Source of the DNA: JANOMH01 sp031422295
Lineage (GTDB): Bacteria > Pseudomonadota > Alphaproteobacteria > Rhodobacterales > Rhodobacteraceae
DNA length: 64,000 bases
Direction: 5' to 3'
Assembly: GCA_031422295.1 (NCBI GenBank)
Contig: JANOQM010000064.1
Span: 87,468-151,467, forward strand
Positions 1-9,781 of this stretch are shown one piece after another; the first letter of the stretch is position 1, and every line of letters begins with the position of its first letter. The notes beneath the pieces are model-generated. The model was not told where the DNA came from. It did not search any database and saw only the letters and a list, made by a program, of their open reading frames with translations. The position numbers were made by a program, and so were the translations under genes.

Positions 1-3000
1 CATCATTGACAAAGATGTCGTTAGCAAGGGCGGGCTCGGGCGATCCGATGCTGCTGTTGGTCACGATATAAGTATAGGTAATCTGATCGCCCACAGCGGC
101 AAAACTGGCGACATCGGCTGTTTTGGTAACACTGATCGACGGGGTCGCATTCGGAATGGTTTCCGACACGGGATCGCTGTCAACTGTGCCACTGGTGGCT
201 GTGGCGACGTTGGTGACACTGCCCAACTGCACATCTTCGATTTTGATCACATAGGTGCCGGTGCAGGTCAGGCTATCCCCGGGGGCCAAGTCACCAGCGG
301 GACATACGGGTGATGAAATCAGGTTATCATTGACTGCAATTGGCCCGGTAACAGTGATATTCCCTGTATTTTCAATCAGGTAACTATAGGTCGCGACAGA
401 CCCCGTCGCAAAGGTGTTGGAGGTCAGGGATACAAACGTCTTGGTCATCGTCAGTTCCGGCGTCTGCACGGCAAAGGCTGTGGCCGATGCCGGCACAGAT
501 GTGACCACTGGCGCGCCGTCAAACACAGTTGATGCCGTCGCCGAATTGGCAAAGCTACCAGAGTCCAGATCGGCCTGAGTGGGCGACCATGTCGCCTCGC
601 AGACCGCCGTGGCATTGGGTGCCAACGGGGCCGTGGTGCAGATCACCGTAGCCGGAATATTCAGATCTTCGACGACGATGTCAGCGGTCGTGGTCACGTT
701 GCCGCTGTTGCGCACAGTGAATTCAAAGGTGATGATATCGGTGGTCGCGTTATAGGTTGCTGACGTGCCCGGTTTGATCCGTTTGCTGATCGACAGAGCA
801 GGCAGTTGGGCTGCGTTCACCGTAACTGTGTCGGTCGGCGAGGTGACGGCTGCGACACCGTTTGGATAGCTGGCCGATGGCACAACCGCCTGTGTCACAC
901 TGGCCGCGGCCAGATTGGTGACAAATCCGGCATCCAGATCGGCCTGCGTCACCCGGTACGTCGCGGTGCAGGTCAGCGTTCCGGCAGGAGCGATCCCCAG
1001 GGCAGGCGTTGCAGGGCAAGTGACCCGGGTTTTGTCATCGGCCACCTGGATCCGGCCGGTCAGGGTGACATTACCGATATTGGTGACAAGGTAACTATAG
1101 CTGATCGTGTCGCCAACCGCGTCAAAGTTCGCGCCGGCAGTCGCGGTTTTGGCCACAGTAACGTCGGGCGACTGATCCGGCCCGGACAGCACAACGGTAT
1201 CTGCCGCCCCGACCGGCGTGCCCAACGTGGATTGCGCTGTCACATCCACCGTATTGGACAGCGCGCCCGTATCAATATCGGCCTGCGTGATGACATGCGA
1301 GGTTTCCAGCGGATCGCTGTCGGCGCAAGTGGTCGCCGATGCCCCCGGCGCGATATCGGCCAAGGCACAGGTGAATCCGGTCAGCGCATCGGTCAACGTG
1401 ATCCCGGTCAGGGTGACGTTGCCGTCATTGAACACTTCGAAACTGAAATTCTCGGTCGCACCCACGGCACCGTAGCGGCCTGTGCCGTCACCTTCGGTCT
1501 TGACGACACGCAGCAGCGGGGCCTCGACCGGGCCGGGCACCACTTCGGTCGCTGTGCCGGTCAGCGGGGCACCGGCCACGCCATTCGCAGTCAGGTCGGC
1601 GGTATTGGTAATCTCGCCTGCGTCCACATCAGCTTGGGTAACACTATAGGCCCCGGTGCAGGTGGAATTGGTCACTCCGGGCAGGATAGAGCCTATTGTG
1701 CAGGTTAGGTCAGGGTCAAAAAACGTATCGGTGACCGCAACATTGGTCAGGGTTACCGACCCGGTGTTGCGTACGGCAAGCGTGAAATTCACCACATCAC
1801 CTGCTTGGGCAAACGGCCCATCGGCGGTTTTGGTGAAGTCGAAACTGGCGGTGCGGGCAGGCCCGATGACGGTAACTGTATCGCCTGCATTGGCCGCGCC
1901 GGGGGCTGTGGCCGTGGCTGCGTTCGGAATACTGCCCGCGTCAATATCGGCCTGCGTGACCACCCGGACCGCAGTGCATGTGCTGTTGGTAACCCCCGGC
2001 GCGATGGTGGGAATAGTGCAGGTCAGACCCAAGGCAGGGTCATTCACCGACACCCCGGTCAGGGTCAGGTTGCCGGTATTCCGCACGTTAAATGTGTAGG
2101 TGATTGTGTTACCGACGGCGGTAAAGCTGCCGACCGACGCCACTTTGTCCAAGGTCATCGACCGGGTTGCAGCGGCTGGATTGATCGGAATGCTCAGGCT
2201 GTCGGCGCGGTTCAGCGTGGACCCATCCGGCGCAGTGCCAACCGCTGATGCGGTGTTGTCGATCTGACCCGCATCCAGATCGGCCTGAGTCACACTATAG
2301 GTGCCCGTGCAACTGACCACGCCGAAAGGCGCAATGTTGGTGCGGGTGCAGGACAGTGTTGGAATGCGCGGGTCGGTCACCACAACCCGGGTCAGGGTTT
2401 GGGCGGTCTGGTTGGTGATGGTGAATGTGTAGGTCAGGCTTTGGCCAAGGGTTCCGAAATTTGTGGGGCCGGTTTTATCCAGACCAAAGGCAGGCACGAT
2501 ACTGCTGGGCACGGTGACTTGCGATGATGGCGAGGTGATAACCGTTGTTCCGCTGGGCCCATTATAGGTAAAGCTGGCGGTGGCGGTGTTGGTAAACCTG
2601 CCTGCATCCAGATCGGCCTGAGTCAGTCCGGCAAAGGTCGCAGTGCATTGAAAGTTATTGGGGGCGTTGCCGGACGACACCGGGTTCAATACGGCGGGCT
2701 GGCCCGCGCAACTGACCGCCCCGACCTTTGGGTCGGTCACGGTGATCGGTTGCGCCGCGACAATCTGGGTGTTGCCGGTATTTGTGACCGTGAATGTATA
2801 GGAAATCGTATCCGTTACGGCGTCGAAATCTGGCGTGGTTGACGCCTTAACCAGCGTCAGCCCCGGACTTCCGGCCTGCGGCACTGTCACACTTGCAGTA
2901 TTCGACGTGGCCCGGCCATCACTGGCGCTGGCCGTGTTAGTCACAAAACCGGCGGCAATATCGGCGGCGGTAAAGGTATAGGTCTGATTGCAGGACACGG

Positions 3001-4560
3001 AAGCGCCGGGGGCCAACGGGCTGGCCGCACAGGTCAGCGGGCTGGCAAAGCGGTTATCCGTCACCCGGATCGGGGCGGCACTGGTGACATTGCCGGTATT
3101 CTGCACAACGTAGGTGAACACCACTGTTTGGCCGACCGCAAAATTCAGCGGTGCGACGGTGGGGGCGGATTTGACAATCGAAAAGGCAGGGTTTTGGGTG
3201 CCAATCACCGTCAATGACGTCTGGGGCGTGGTCACGGCCACATTCTGCGGCGACCGAGCCGACCCGGTGGCAAGGTTGACCACTTGCCCCGCGTTCAGAT
3301 CGGCCTGCGTCACACTATAAGCTGCCGATGTGCAGGTCAGCGATCCGCCGGGCGAAATCGGGGTGGCCGGGCAGGTCACGCTGACTTTGTTGTCGGCCAC
3401 AGTGGCCGCAGACAAGGTCACTGTCCCGGTATTGCGCAGCACATATTCATAGATCAGTTGATCGCCCAATGCCGCAAAAGGCGACGGTGATCCGGCGCGC
3501 AATTGCTTGACAATGGTCAGCCCGCGGGTGGTGACGGCAGGAATTGTATTGGTGTCGGATGCTGTGGCAGTCTGCCCCGCAACTGTGACGCTGGCCTGCG
3601 CCGTATTAGCCAGAGTGCCCTGATCCAGATTGGCCTGGGTGATTGTGTAGCTGGCTGTGCAGGTCACGGTCGCCCCGGGGGCCACCGGGCCTGCCGGGCA
3701 GCTTGCGCCGCTGGTCAACGCATCGGTTATGGTCGGCGGGCCTGGCCATGTGACATTGCCGGTGTTGCGCACCGCAAAGCGGTATTGGATGACATTCCCA
3801 ACGGCGTTGAAGCTGGTCTGAACCGCCGTTTTATCCAGCACCATGGCCGGGGCGGCCGCTGGCCCATTGATTGACCTGCTGGCGGGCGCAGTCACATTCA
3901 CCCCATTCGGGGCGCGGGCGGTGACCGATGCGGTATTGGCCAGTGGGGTTCCATTGATGGCAAAGCCATCAATATCGGCCTGCGTGACGGTATAGGTGCC
4001 CGTGCAAGTCGCCGAATTTACCGTGTTCGATGCCGACAGCGGGGCAATCGACGCAATGTTGCAGGCGAGCGCCGGAATCCTCGGGTCAGTCACTATCGCA
4101 TTGGTCAGGGTCGCGTTTCCGGTGTTGCGGATGGTAAACGTATAGGTAATGACCTGCCCGACGGTCGAAAATGCGGTGGGCGATGCGGCTTTGGCCAGCG
4201 TGATCGCCGGGGCCAGCGCCGGTCCAGTCAAGGTGACGCTGTCTTGCAACGCGCCCAGCACGCCAAACTGCGGGCGGCCCGTGGCTGTCGCAATATTAGT
4301 CAGGGTGCGGGCGTCAAAATCGGCCTGCGTAACGATATAGGTGGCCGAACACAGGGCCGTTGCGGCGGTGCCGCCCGATGCGGTCTTGGGCAATGTCGTC
4401 GGCGAACAACTGACCGCGCCAATCCGGTTATCATTCACCGCGACATTAGTAATATCGACCGAGCCGATATTGCGCACCAGATAATCATAGGTGATGACCT
4501 GCCCGACGGCGGTAAATGTGGTGGCCCCGCCGCGCACGGTCTTTTCCAGCTCATACCCCG
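1..4560 (-). repeat. Tandem protein-domain repeats, about 310-365 bp each
   Basis: Thirteen complete units and a fourteenth cut by the window edge repeat within the giant gene. Each begins with a Lys flanked by hydrophobic residues, then a VG..ITY segment, an NTGNVTLT segment, two cysteines (the second usually in an APG....CT context), and a strongly kept VTQADLDAG..TNTA tail. Unit starts fall near 4560, 4208, 3845, 3525, 3185, 2862, 2490, 2160, 1850, 1515, 1165, 800, 455 and 142. The units are diverged in DNA sequence, so recent slippage is unlikely. The short codon blocks for QADLDAG are the most similar parts at DNA level. Confidence 0.85.
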
Positions 4561-5263
4561 GCGCAATCGTGCGCAGGCTATTGTCCGCCAATGGGGTGCC
4601 GCGCTGAAAATCCCAGAAGTTGTCGTTCGGATCGGCGTCGAACACTTGGGTCGTTGTACGCCCGGTGGTCAGAATATTGCTGAGCAGGGCAGCGTTAGTC
4701 GAGGAAAACCAGCCCGTGTTGAACGTGTTGTTTCCAAAGCCGTTTTCGGTGCCAAAGCTGGTGGTGCCCGCGTCATTGGTAATTTCGGTGGTGCGGCCAG
4801 ACCAGTTGCCGACGTCAAAGCCGTTCATCCGCAATGTGATGTCGTTATTATCAAACCCACCCACCTGGGTGTCGCCATCATAGGCGGAAAACCGCACGTC
4901 AATCCGGGCGATAGCTCCGCCGAAATAGTCGATGCAGCTGCGAAATCCGCAGTCCAGCGGTAACGGGTTGTTGATGGTAAAAGGATTACCCCGGAACGCG
5001 GCCGGATTGCCGGTATTCTGGAACCCGACAAAGGCCCCGGTCGGGTCGGAAAACTGGTAGTAGATATTGCCATTCACCCCGGTCATGACAATCGCCACGC
5101 CACCGGCCTGCGGGTATTCGGTGGGCAGCGCCACGCCTGTGCCCGGGACGGTTGTGGTAAATGGCGTAGCCTGGGCCGATGTGATTGATATTGCTATAAA
5201 ATACAGGGAAACCGCGACTGACCGGATTATTCTGGTCAGATACATCGACCCTGTATACTGCAT
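1..5263 (-). CDS. Giant secreted repeat protein (DUF11/DUF7507-like repeats), C-terminus outside window
   Basis: An open frame on the minus strand runs from an ATG at 5263 to the window edge without a stop, giving about 1754 residues. It begins MQYTGSMYLTRIIRSVAVSL and a hydrophobic signal peptide ends near residue 32 (AQA). A second in-frame ATG at 5245 also gives a signal peptide; 5263 is preferred because AGGGGG lies 9 bases upstream. Residues of about 33-230 form a non-repeated head domain. After that come 13 full units and one partial unit of about 105-120 residues. Repeats of this kind (conserved-repeat/DUF11 class) build long extracellular beta-sandwich stalks in surface or secreted proteins. 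No catalytic motif was seen. The anchoring or secretion signal would lie in the missing C-terminus, so adhesin is only a guess. Confidence 0.85.
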   Translation of the reverse strand, partial: MQYTGSMYLTRIIRSVAVSLYFIAISITSAQATPFTTTVPGTGVALPTEYPQAGGVAIVMTGVNGNIYYQFSDPTGAFVGFQNTGNPAAFRGNPFTINNPLPLDCGFRSCIDYFGGAIARIDVRFSAYDGDTQVGGFDNNDITLRMNGFDVGNWSGRTTEITNDAGTTSFGTENGFGNNTFNTGWFSSTNAALLSNILTTGRTTTQVFDADPNDNFWDFQRGTPLADNSLRTIAPGYELEKTVRGGATTFTAVGQVITYDYLVRNIGSVDITNVAVNDNRIGAVSCSPTTLPKTASGGTAATALCSATYIVTQADFDARTLTNIATATGRPQFGVLGALQDSVTLTGPALAPAITLAKAASPTAFSTVGQVITYTFTIRNTGNATLTNAIVTDPRIPALACNIASIAPLSASNTVNSATCTGTYTVTQADIDGFAINGTPLANTASVTARAPNGVNVTAPASRSINGPAAAPAMVLDKTAVQTSFNAVGNVIQYRFAVRNTGNVTWPGPPTITDALTSGASCPAGPVAPGATVTCTASYTITQANLDQGTLANTAQASVTVAGQTATASDTNTIPAVTTRGLTIVKQLRAGSPSPFAALGDQLIYEYVLRNTGTVTLSAATVADNKVSVTCPATPISPGGSLTCTSAAYSVTQADLNAGQVVNLATGSARSPQNVAVTTPQTSLTVIGTQNPAFSIVKSAPTVAPLNFAVGQTVVFTYVVQNTGNVTSAAPIRVTDNRFASPLTCAASPLAPGASVSCNQTYTFTAADIAAGFVTNTASASDGRATSNTASVTVPQAGSPGLTLVKASTTPDFDAVTDTISYTFTVTNTGNTQIVAAQPITVTDPKVGAVSCAGQPAVLNPVSSGNAPNNFQCTATFAGLTQADLDAGRFTNTATASFTYNGPSGTTVITSPSSQVTVPSSIVPAFGLDKTGPTNFGTLGQSLTYTFTITNQTAQTLTRVVVTDPRIPTLSCTRTNIAPFGVVSCTGTYSVTQADLDAGQIDNTASAVGTAPDGSTLNRADSLSIPINPAAATRSMTLDKVASVGSFTAVGNTITYTFNVRNTGNLTLTGVSVNDPALGLTCTIPTIAPGVTNSTCTAVRVVTQADIDAGSIPNAATATAPGAANAGDTVTVIGPARTASFDFTKTADGPFAQAGDVVNFTLAVRNTGSVTLTNVAVTDTFFDPDLTCTIGSILPGVTNSTCTGAYSVTQADVDAGEITNTADLTANGVAGAPLTGTATEVVPGPVEAPLLRVVKTEGDGTGRYGAVGATENFSFEVFNDGNVTLTGITLTDALTGFTCALADIAPGASATTCADSDPLETSHVITQADIDTGALSNTVDVTAQSTLGTPVGAADTVVLSGPDQSPDVTVAKTATAGANFDAVGDTISYSYLVTNIGNVTLTGRIQVADDKTRVTCPATPALGIAPAGTLTCTATYRVTQADLDAGFVTNLAAASVTQAVVPSASYPNGVAAVTSPTDTVTVNAAQLPALSISKRIKPGTSATYNATTDIITFEFTVRNSGNVTTTADIVVEDLNIPATVICTTAPLAPNATAVCEATWSPTQADLDSGSFANSATASTVFDGAPVVTSVPASATAFAVQTPELTMTKTFVSLTSNTFATGSVATYSYLIENTGNITVTGPIAVNDNLISSPVCPAGDLAPGDSLTCTGTYVIKIEDVQLGSVTNVATATSGTVDSDPVSETIPNATPSISVTKTADVASFAAVGDQITYTYIVTNSSIGSPEPALANDIFVND

Positions 5264-5526
5264 CCGGCTGTGCCCCCTGTGAATCACCCGAACTTTTGTC
5301 GCTCTTTGGTGACCGCGATTCCATACGTCCAGCGCGGTTTTAGGGCCTGTTCCGATACCTTGGCAACCACAAAACCCACGCTTTGATGGATGATGTAGCA
5401 TTCAGGAATGATTGGCAAAGTCCAATTCGGGGGAGGTTCGTTGGCGCCTTCCCCCCGTATACCAACCTGAAAAGCGTTCGATGGCAGCCAAAGCAAGATT
5501 ACCCGCAGCAGCGCGGGTTTCGCCGG
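5264..5526. other. Intergenic region between the giant gene and glpK
   Basis: This 263-bp gap holds no gene I can support. It must contain the promoter and leader of the giant minus-strand gene, but no convincing -35/-10 pair was found. Short minus-strand frames here lack family features and a clear ribosome binding site. Confidence 0.4.
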
Positions 5527-7014
5527 TCAAACCGACAATGTGGCCTGAACCGCGCGCTGCCACACGCTGTATTTGCGATCTCGCGCGGCGTCTTCCATCG
5601 CTGGTGAAAAGGTCCGCTCTAGCGCCCAGTTGGCGGCAAACCCGGCCTGCCCCGGGTAAATCCCGGCCCGCATCCCGGCCAGCCATGCAGCGCCCAGCGC
5701 CGTCGTTTCACGCACCATTGGCCGATCTACCGGTGCGCCAATAATATCCGACAGAAACTGCATAGCCCAGTCGCTGGCGCTCATTCCGCCATCGACGCGC
5801 AACGTGGCGCTGGCACCCACTGACTGCCAGTCCGCCTGCATCGCCTCAAGCAGATCGCGGGTCTGATAGCCCACGCTTTCCAAGGCGGCCTTGGCAAATT
5901 CTGCCGGGCCGGAATTACGAGTCAGCCCATAGATCGCGCCCCGGCAATCCGGGTTCCAATAGGGCGCACCCAGTCCGACAAAAGCAGGCACTAATATGAC
6001 GTTTTGCGTTGGATCGGCCTGTTCCGCTAACGCTTGAGTCTCATGCGCCGCCCGGATCACTTTGATCCCGTCGCGCAGCCATTGGACCACCGCGCCTGCC
6101 ACAAAAATCGACCCTTCCAGCGCATAGGTTGGCTTGCCGTCCAGTTGATAAGCGATGGTCGTGAGCAGCCGGTTTTGAGAGGCAACTGGTTTATCCCCAG
6201 TATTAAGCAGCGCAAAACAGCCCGTCCCATAGGTTGATTTCATCATCCCTGGCTTAAAACAGGCTTGCCCGACCGTCGCCGCCTGCTGATCCCCCGCAAC
6301 GCCCAATATCGGGATTGGGCGGCCAAACAGATCGGGCCGGGTCATGCCGAAATCAGCGGCGCAATCGCGGACCTCGGGTAGCATCTGCATCGGGATGTCG
6401 AACAGATCGCAGATTGTCTGGCTCCACCGGCCTTTGTGGATGTCATACAACATGGTGCGGGCGGCATTGGTCGCATCGGTCAGATGCGAGGCCCCGCCGG
6501 TCAGTTTCCAGATCAGGAAACTGTCCACCGTACCAAACAGCAATTCACCGCGCCGGGCCCGGTCGCGGGCACCATCGGTGTGGTCGAGGATCCATTTCAG
6601 CTTGGTCCCTGAAAAGTACGGGTCGGCCAGCAGACCCGTGCGGGCCGTGATCATCGCCGCATGGCCCGCATCGCGCAATTCGCGGCAAAAATCAGCTGTC
6701 CGCCGGTCCTGCCAGACGATTGCGTTATAGATCGGCTGCCCCGTCGCCTTGTCCCAAACCACAGTGGTTTCACGCTGATTGGTGATCCCGATGGCGGCAA
6801 TGTCGCCGGGCTGCAGCCCGGCCTTTTCAATCACGGCCCGGCACGTCCCCGCAGTGGTGGACCACAAATCCGACGGATCATGTTCAACCCAGCCGCTATC
6901 CGGGAAATGCTGCGGGAATTCCTCTTGTGCCGTAGCGATGACCTGCATGTCTGCGTCAAACACAATGGCGCGGGACGATGTGGTGCCTTGGTCGATGGCA
7001 AGGATATGGGTCAT
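5527..7014 (-). CDS. glpK: Glycerol kinase GlpK
   Basis: The 495-residue protein matches the usual length of glycerol kinase, which phosphorylates glycerol to sn-glycerol 3-phosphate in the cytoplasm. The FGGY-kinase N-terminal phosphate loop DQGTTSSRAIVFD is at residues 7-19. NQRETTVVWD, the GDQQAA segment, YGTGCF and the C-terminal GAAWLAGM follow in family order. It lies 12 bp downstream of glpD on the same strand, so the two are almost certainly cotranscribed. The divergent glpR suggests repression when glycerol 3-phosphate is absent. No glpF facilitator is visible next to it. Confidence 0.96.
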   Translation of the reverse strand: MTHILAIDQGTTSSRAIVFDADMQVIATAQEEFPQHFPDSGWVEHDPSDLWSTTAGTCRAVIEKAGLQPGDIAAIGITNQRETTVVWDKATGQPIYNAIVWQDRRTADFCRELRDAGHAAMITARTGLLADPYFSGTKLKWILDHTDGARDRARRGELLFGTVDSFLIWKLTGGASHLTDATNAARTMLYDIHKGRWSQTICDLFDIPMQMLPEVRDCAADFGMTRPDLFGRPIPILGVAGDQQAATVGQACFKPGMMKSTYGTGCFALLNTGDKPVASQNRLLTTIAYQLDGKPTYALEGSIFVAGAVVQWLRDGIKVIRAAHETQALAEQADPTQNVILVPAFVGLGAPYWNPDCRGAIYGLTRNSGPAEFAKAALESVGYQTRDLLEAMQADWQSVGASATLRVDGGMSASDWAMQFLSDIIGAPVDRPMVRETTALGAAWLAGMRAGIYPGQAGFAANWALERTFSPAMEDAARDRKYSVWQRAVQATLSV

Positions 7015-7026
7015 GGTGTCCTGCGC

Positions 7027-8592
7027 CTAGTTAACTGCAATCGCATGAGCCTGCATCCAACCATCCAGATGCGCAATCTGATCCTTGGTCAGCCTTAGGC
7101 CCAGCTTGTTGCGCCGCCAGACCACATCTTCGGCTCGGCGGGCATATTCGCGGGACATAAGCCACGTAATTTCACGGGCAGTCAGGGTTGCACCAAACGC
7201 TTCGCCCAGATCAGTGGCCGCTTTCGCATCGCCCAGAACCGCCCCCGCCTCGGTCCCGTAGGCACGGATCAGGCGGCGCGCCCAGAACGGATCGAGAAAC
7301 GGATATGCCTTGTGCAGTTCAGCAATCAACCGGTCCACATCGCCGACCGGAAAATCCCCGCCGGGCAAGGCCACGCCGGCAGTCCATTTGCCTGCGGTTA
7401 CGCCCAATACGGGCGCGATCTTTTCAAGTGCGGTTTCGGCCAGACGCCGGTAGGTGGTGATTTTGCCGCCAAACACGTTCAGCACAGGGGCGCCTGCGGA
7501 TGTATCCACTTTCAGGGTGTAATCGCGGGTCGCAGCGGTCGCCGAGCTGGCGCCGTCATCGTACAACGGCCTAACCCCGGAATAGGTCCAGACAATATCG
7601 GCCCGCGTCACCGGCTTCTTGAAATACTGAGACGCGAATGCGCATAGATAATCCTGCTCTGCATCCGTGCAGACCGGCTTTTCATTTGGGTCTGCCTGTT
7701 CGGCATCGGTTGTCCCGATCAGGGTAAAGTCAGTCTCATACGGAATGGCGAAAATAATCCGCCCGTCGGTCCCTTGGAAGAAATAGCATTTATCGTGGTC
7801 AAACAAACGTTTGGTCACAATATGACTGCCGCGCACCAGCCGGACCCCTTCGGATGAATTCAGCCGGACGGTGTTATGAATGATATCGCCCACCCAAGGG
7901 CCCCCGGCGTTGACGATCATCCGGGCGCGGATGTTCTGCTGCCCCTGTTCGTTTTCGACCGTCACATCCCATTGGCCATCAACCTGCGTGGCCGACAGCA
8001 CCTTTGTCCGGGTCATGATTGTCGCACCTTTCGCCTCGGCAGATCGGGCATTCAGCACCACCAGACGCGAATCCTCGATCCAGCAATCGGAATATTCGTA
8101 GGCGCTGGTAAAGTGGTCGCGGATTGGGCGGCCAGTGGGGTCGCTGGTCAAGTCAACGGTCGTGGTGCCGGGCAAAATTTTGCGCCCGCCCAAATTGTCG
8201 TACATGAACAGGCCAAACCTGATCAGCCATGCGGGCCTGCGCCCTTTCATCCACGGCATCACGACATTCAGGATTTTCGAGGTTGGGGTAGACCCCTCAA
8301 ACCGCATATCCTTATGATAGGGCAACACAAACCGCATGGGCCAGCTGATATGCGGCATCGCGCGCAGCAGGGTTTCCCGCTCAATCAGCGCTTCGCGGAC
8401 CAACCGGATCTCGAAATATTCCAGATAACGCAGCCCGCCATGGAATAACTTGGTCGAGGCGGATGACGTGGCCGAGGCCAGATCGTTCATTTCGGCCAGA
8501 ACCACGCTTAGGCCGCGACCGGCTGCATCCCGGGCAATGCCACAGCCGTTGATCCCGCCGCCGATGACAAAAAGGTCAACTGGTTTTTGCAT
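7027..8592 (-). CDS. glpD: Glycerol-3-phosphate dehydrogenase GlpD
   Basis: FAD-dependent, membrane-associated aerobic glycerol-3-phosphate dehydrogenase, which oxidises glycerol 3-phosphate to dihydroxyacetone phosphate and passes electrons to quinone. The dinucleotide fold VIGGGINGCGIARDAAG sits at the N-terminus, and SSASTKLFHGGLRYLE and GVRPLYDDG are typical of the family. The frame is open to 8634, but the ATG at 8592 (MQKPVDLFVIGGG) is chosen: a GGGGGTGG stretch lies just upstream and the resulting 521 residues fit the family. First gene of the glpD-glpK operon, divergent from glpR. Confidence 0.95.
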   Translation of the reverse strand: MQKPVDLFVIGGGINGCGIARDAAGRGLSVVLAEMNDLASATSSASTKLFHGGLRYLEYFEIRLVREALIERETLLRAMPHISWPMRFVLPYHKDMRFEGSTPTSKILNVVMPWMKGRRPAWLIRFGLFMYDNLGGRKILPGTTTVDLTSDPTGRPIRDHFTSAYEYSDCWIEDSRLVVLNARSAEAKGATIMTRTKVLSATQVDGQWDVTVENEQGQQNIRARMIVNAGGPWVGDIIHNTVRLNSSEGVRLVRGSHIVTKRLFDHDKCYFFQGTDGRIIFAIPYETDFTLIGTTDAEQADPNEKPVCTDAEQDYLCAFASQYFKKPVTRADIVWTYSGVRPLYDDGASSATAATRDYTLKVDTSAGAPVLNVFGGKITTYRRLAETALEKIAPVLGVTAGKWTAGVALPGGDFPVGDVDRLIAELHKAYPFLDPFWARRLIRAYGTEAGAVLGDAKAATDLGEAFGATLTAREITWLMSREYARRAEDVVWRRNKLGLRLTKDQIAHLDGWMQAHAIAVN

Positions 8593-8652
8593 CGCACCAC
8601 CCCCGGAATCAGTTCTGTTCTTGCTTAGGCGCACAAGCCCTTTTTTGAAATA

Positions 8653-8686
8653 TGAATGTTCGATTAAGTTCGTTATTTTCGAATTG
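8653..8686. promoter_or_regulatory. Candidate GlpR operator: three phased TTCG repeats
   Basis: In the glpD/glpR divergent region TTCG occurs at 8659, 8669 and 8678, inside ATGTTCGATTA, AGTTCGTTAT and TTTCGAATT. The spacing of 9-10 bp places the sites on one face of the helix. Enterobacterial GlpR sites also carry an ATGTTCGAT half, and DeoR-family proteins often bind such arrays. Binding by this GlpR is inferred. Confidence 0.55.
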
Positions 8687-8754
8687 ACGCGCGATTTTGG
8701 TGTTAATGCGACAAATCGCTTGTCACAAAGGCTGCGCCACAGCTAGATGATCGC

Positions 8755-9516
8755 ATGTCACGGACTTTTCGTCAGCCAGAGATCCTGCAAATTGCCCGCC
8801 GAAACGGTAAGGTTTCCGTCGATGGGTTGGCCGAACATTTTGATGTGACCCTTCAAACGATTCGCCGGGACCTGACTGAATTGGCCGAAGCGGGGTCTTT
8901 GGCGCGCGTTCACGGCGGGGCAGTATTGCCGTCCGGCACGACCAATATCGATTATGAGGAACGGCGTGGATTGAACGATGTGGCCAAGCTGGCAATTGCG
9001 CGGGCCTGTGCAACGGCCATCCCTGCCGATGCGTCGATCTTTCTGAACATTGGAACCAGTACAGAGGCCGTGGCGCGGGAATTGATAAAGCACCGCAATA
9101 TCATGGTAGTGACTAATAATATCAACGTCGCCAACATCCTCGTCGCCAACCCGGAGTGCGAAATTATCGTGACTGGTGGCACGCTGCGCCGGTCAGATGG
9201 CGGTCTTATCGGAAGTCTGACGACCCAGACCATTCGCCAGTTCAAATTCGACTATGCTGTCATCGGCTGTTCGGCTTTGGATGAGGATGGCGATATGCTG
9301 GACTTCGATATCCACGAGGTCAGCGTTAGCCAGACCATCATCGAGCAGGCCCGTAAAACATTTCTGGTCGCCGATCATTCAAAATTCCAACGCCGCGCCC
9401 CGGCCCGAATCGCGTCTTTGGCCGCAATAGATACAGTTTTCACTGATTTGCCTTTGCCCGGTGATCTGATGACGCGGTGCAAGGCGTGGGACACAAACAC
9501 AGTTTTCGCCACCTGA
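8755..9516 (+). CDS. glpR: DeoR-family glycerol-3-phosphate regulon repressor GlpR
   Basis: The 253-residue protein has a DeoR-type winged helix at residues of about 19-47 (VSVDGLAEHFDVTLQTIRRD), followed by the ARVHGGA linker. The C-terminal sugar-phosphate sensor fold carries GTSTEAVARELI, VTNNINVA and DHSKF. In this family the repressor leaves DNA when glycerol 3-phosphate binds. It is divergent from glpD-glpK, the usual arrangement for local control. A TTGTCA/CTAGAT pair with 17-bp spacing at 8720-8748 would start transcription close to the ATG, so the mRNA may be nearly leaderless; this is a weak inference. Confidence 0.93.
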   Translation: MSRTFRQPEILQIARRNGKVSVDGLAEHFDVTLQTIRRDLTELAEAGSLARVHGGAVLPSGTTNIDYEERRGLNDVAKLAIARACATAIPADASIFLNIGTSTEAVARELIKHRNIMVVTNNINVANILVANPECEIIVTGGTLRRSDGGLIGSLTTQTIRQFKFDYAVIGCSALDEDGDMLDFDIHEVSVSQTIIEQARKTFLVADHSKFQRRAPARIASLAAIDTVFTDLPLPGDLMTRCKAWDTNTVFAT

Positions 9517-9537
9517 TGACCGCAGATGTCGTAAAAT

Positions 9538-9613
9538 TGGTGAGCCGGTCGGGATCCGAACCCGAGACCTACTGATTAAAAGTCAGTTGCTCTACCAGCT
9601 GAGCTACCGGCCC
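9538..9613 (-). tRNA. tRNA-Lys (UUU)
   Basis: Minus-strand reading begins GGGCCGGTAGCTCAG and ends with an encoded CCA. The 7-bp acceptor stem pairs apart from one G-U. The anticodon stem ACTGA/TCAGT holds the loop CTTTTAA, giving anticodon UUU. A GGTTCGGATCC T-arm is present. It faces the end of glpR. Confidence 0.97.
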
Positions 9614-9623
9614 ACGAGGGCGT

Positions 9624-9652
9624 CCACTAGGCAACGGGGCCAGCGTCGTCAA
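9624..9652 (-). promoter_or_regulatory. Candidate tRNA-Lys promoter
   Basis: On the minus strand TTGACG (9647-9652) is followed after exactly 17 bp by TAGTGG (9624-9629), 10 bp before the tRNA 5' end. The -35 box is good and the -10 box is poor. Confidence 0.4.
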
Positions 9653-9781
9653 GCCTAAAATCCAATCTTGCAAAACCGGGCGATACCAAGTCGGGTTGCG
9701 CCGACAGACGGCCAACGCACCTTATGGTCGGGGTATGCGCCACTACTGGCACACAGGGCCATTCTTGGCTATATGCCCGAC

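Noticed and set aside
806..1708. A 300-codon plus-strand open frame
   Set aside because: It is antisense to the repeat units of the giant minus-strand gene and its translation is Arg/Gly-rich with no domain; several other plus-strand frames in 1-5280 have the same cause.
1..4560. CRISPR-like periodic repeats
   Set aside because: The period is over 300 bp, the units are diverged and they code for protein domains in one frame.
5284..5496. A 70-codon minus-strand frame, considered as a transposase remnant
   Set aside because: No IS ends, direct repeats or transposase catalytic residues were seen, and there is no ribosome binding site.
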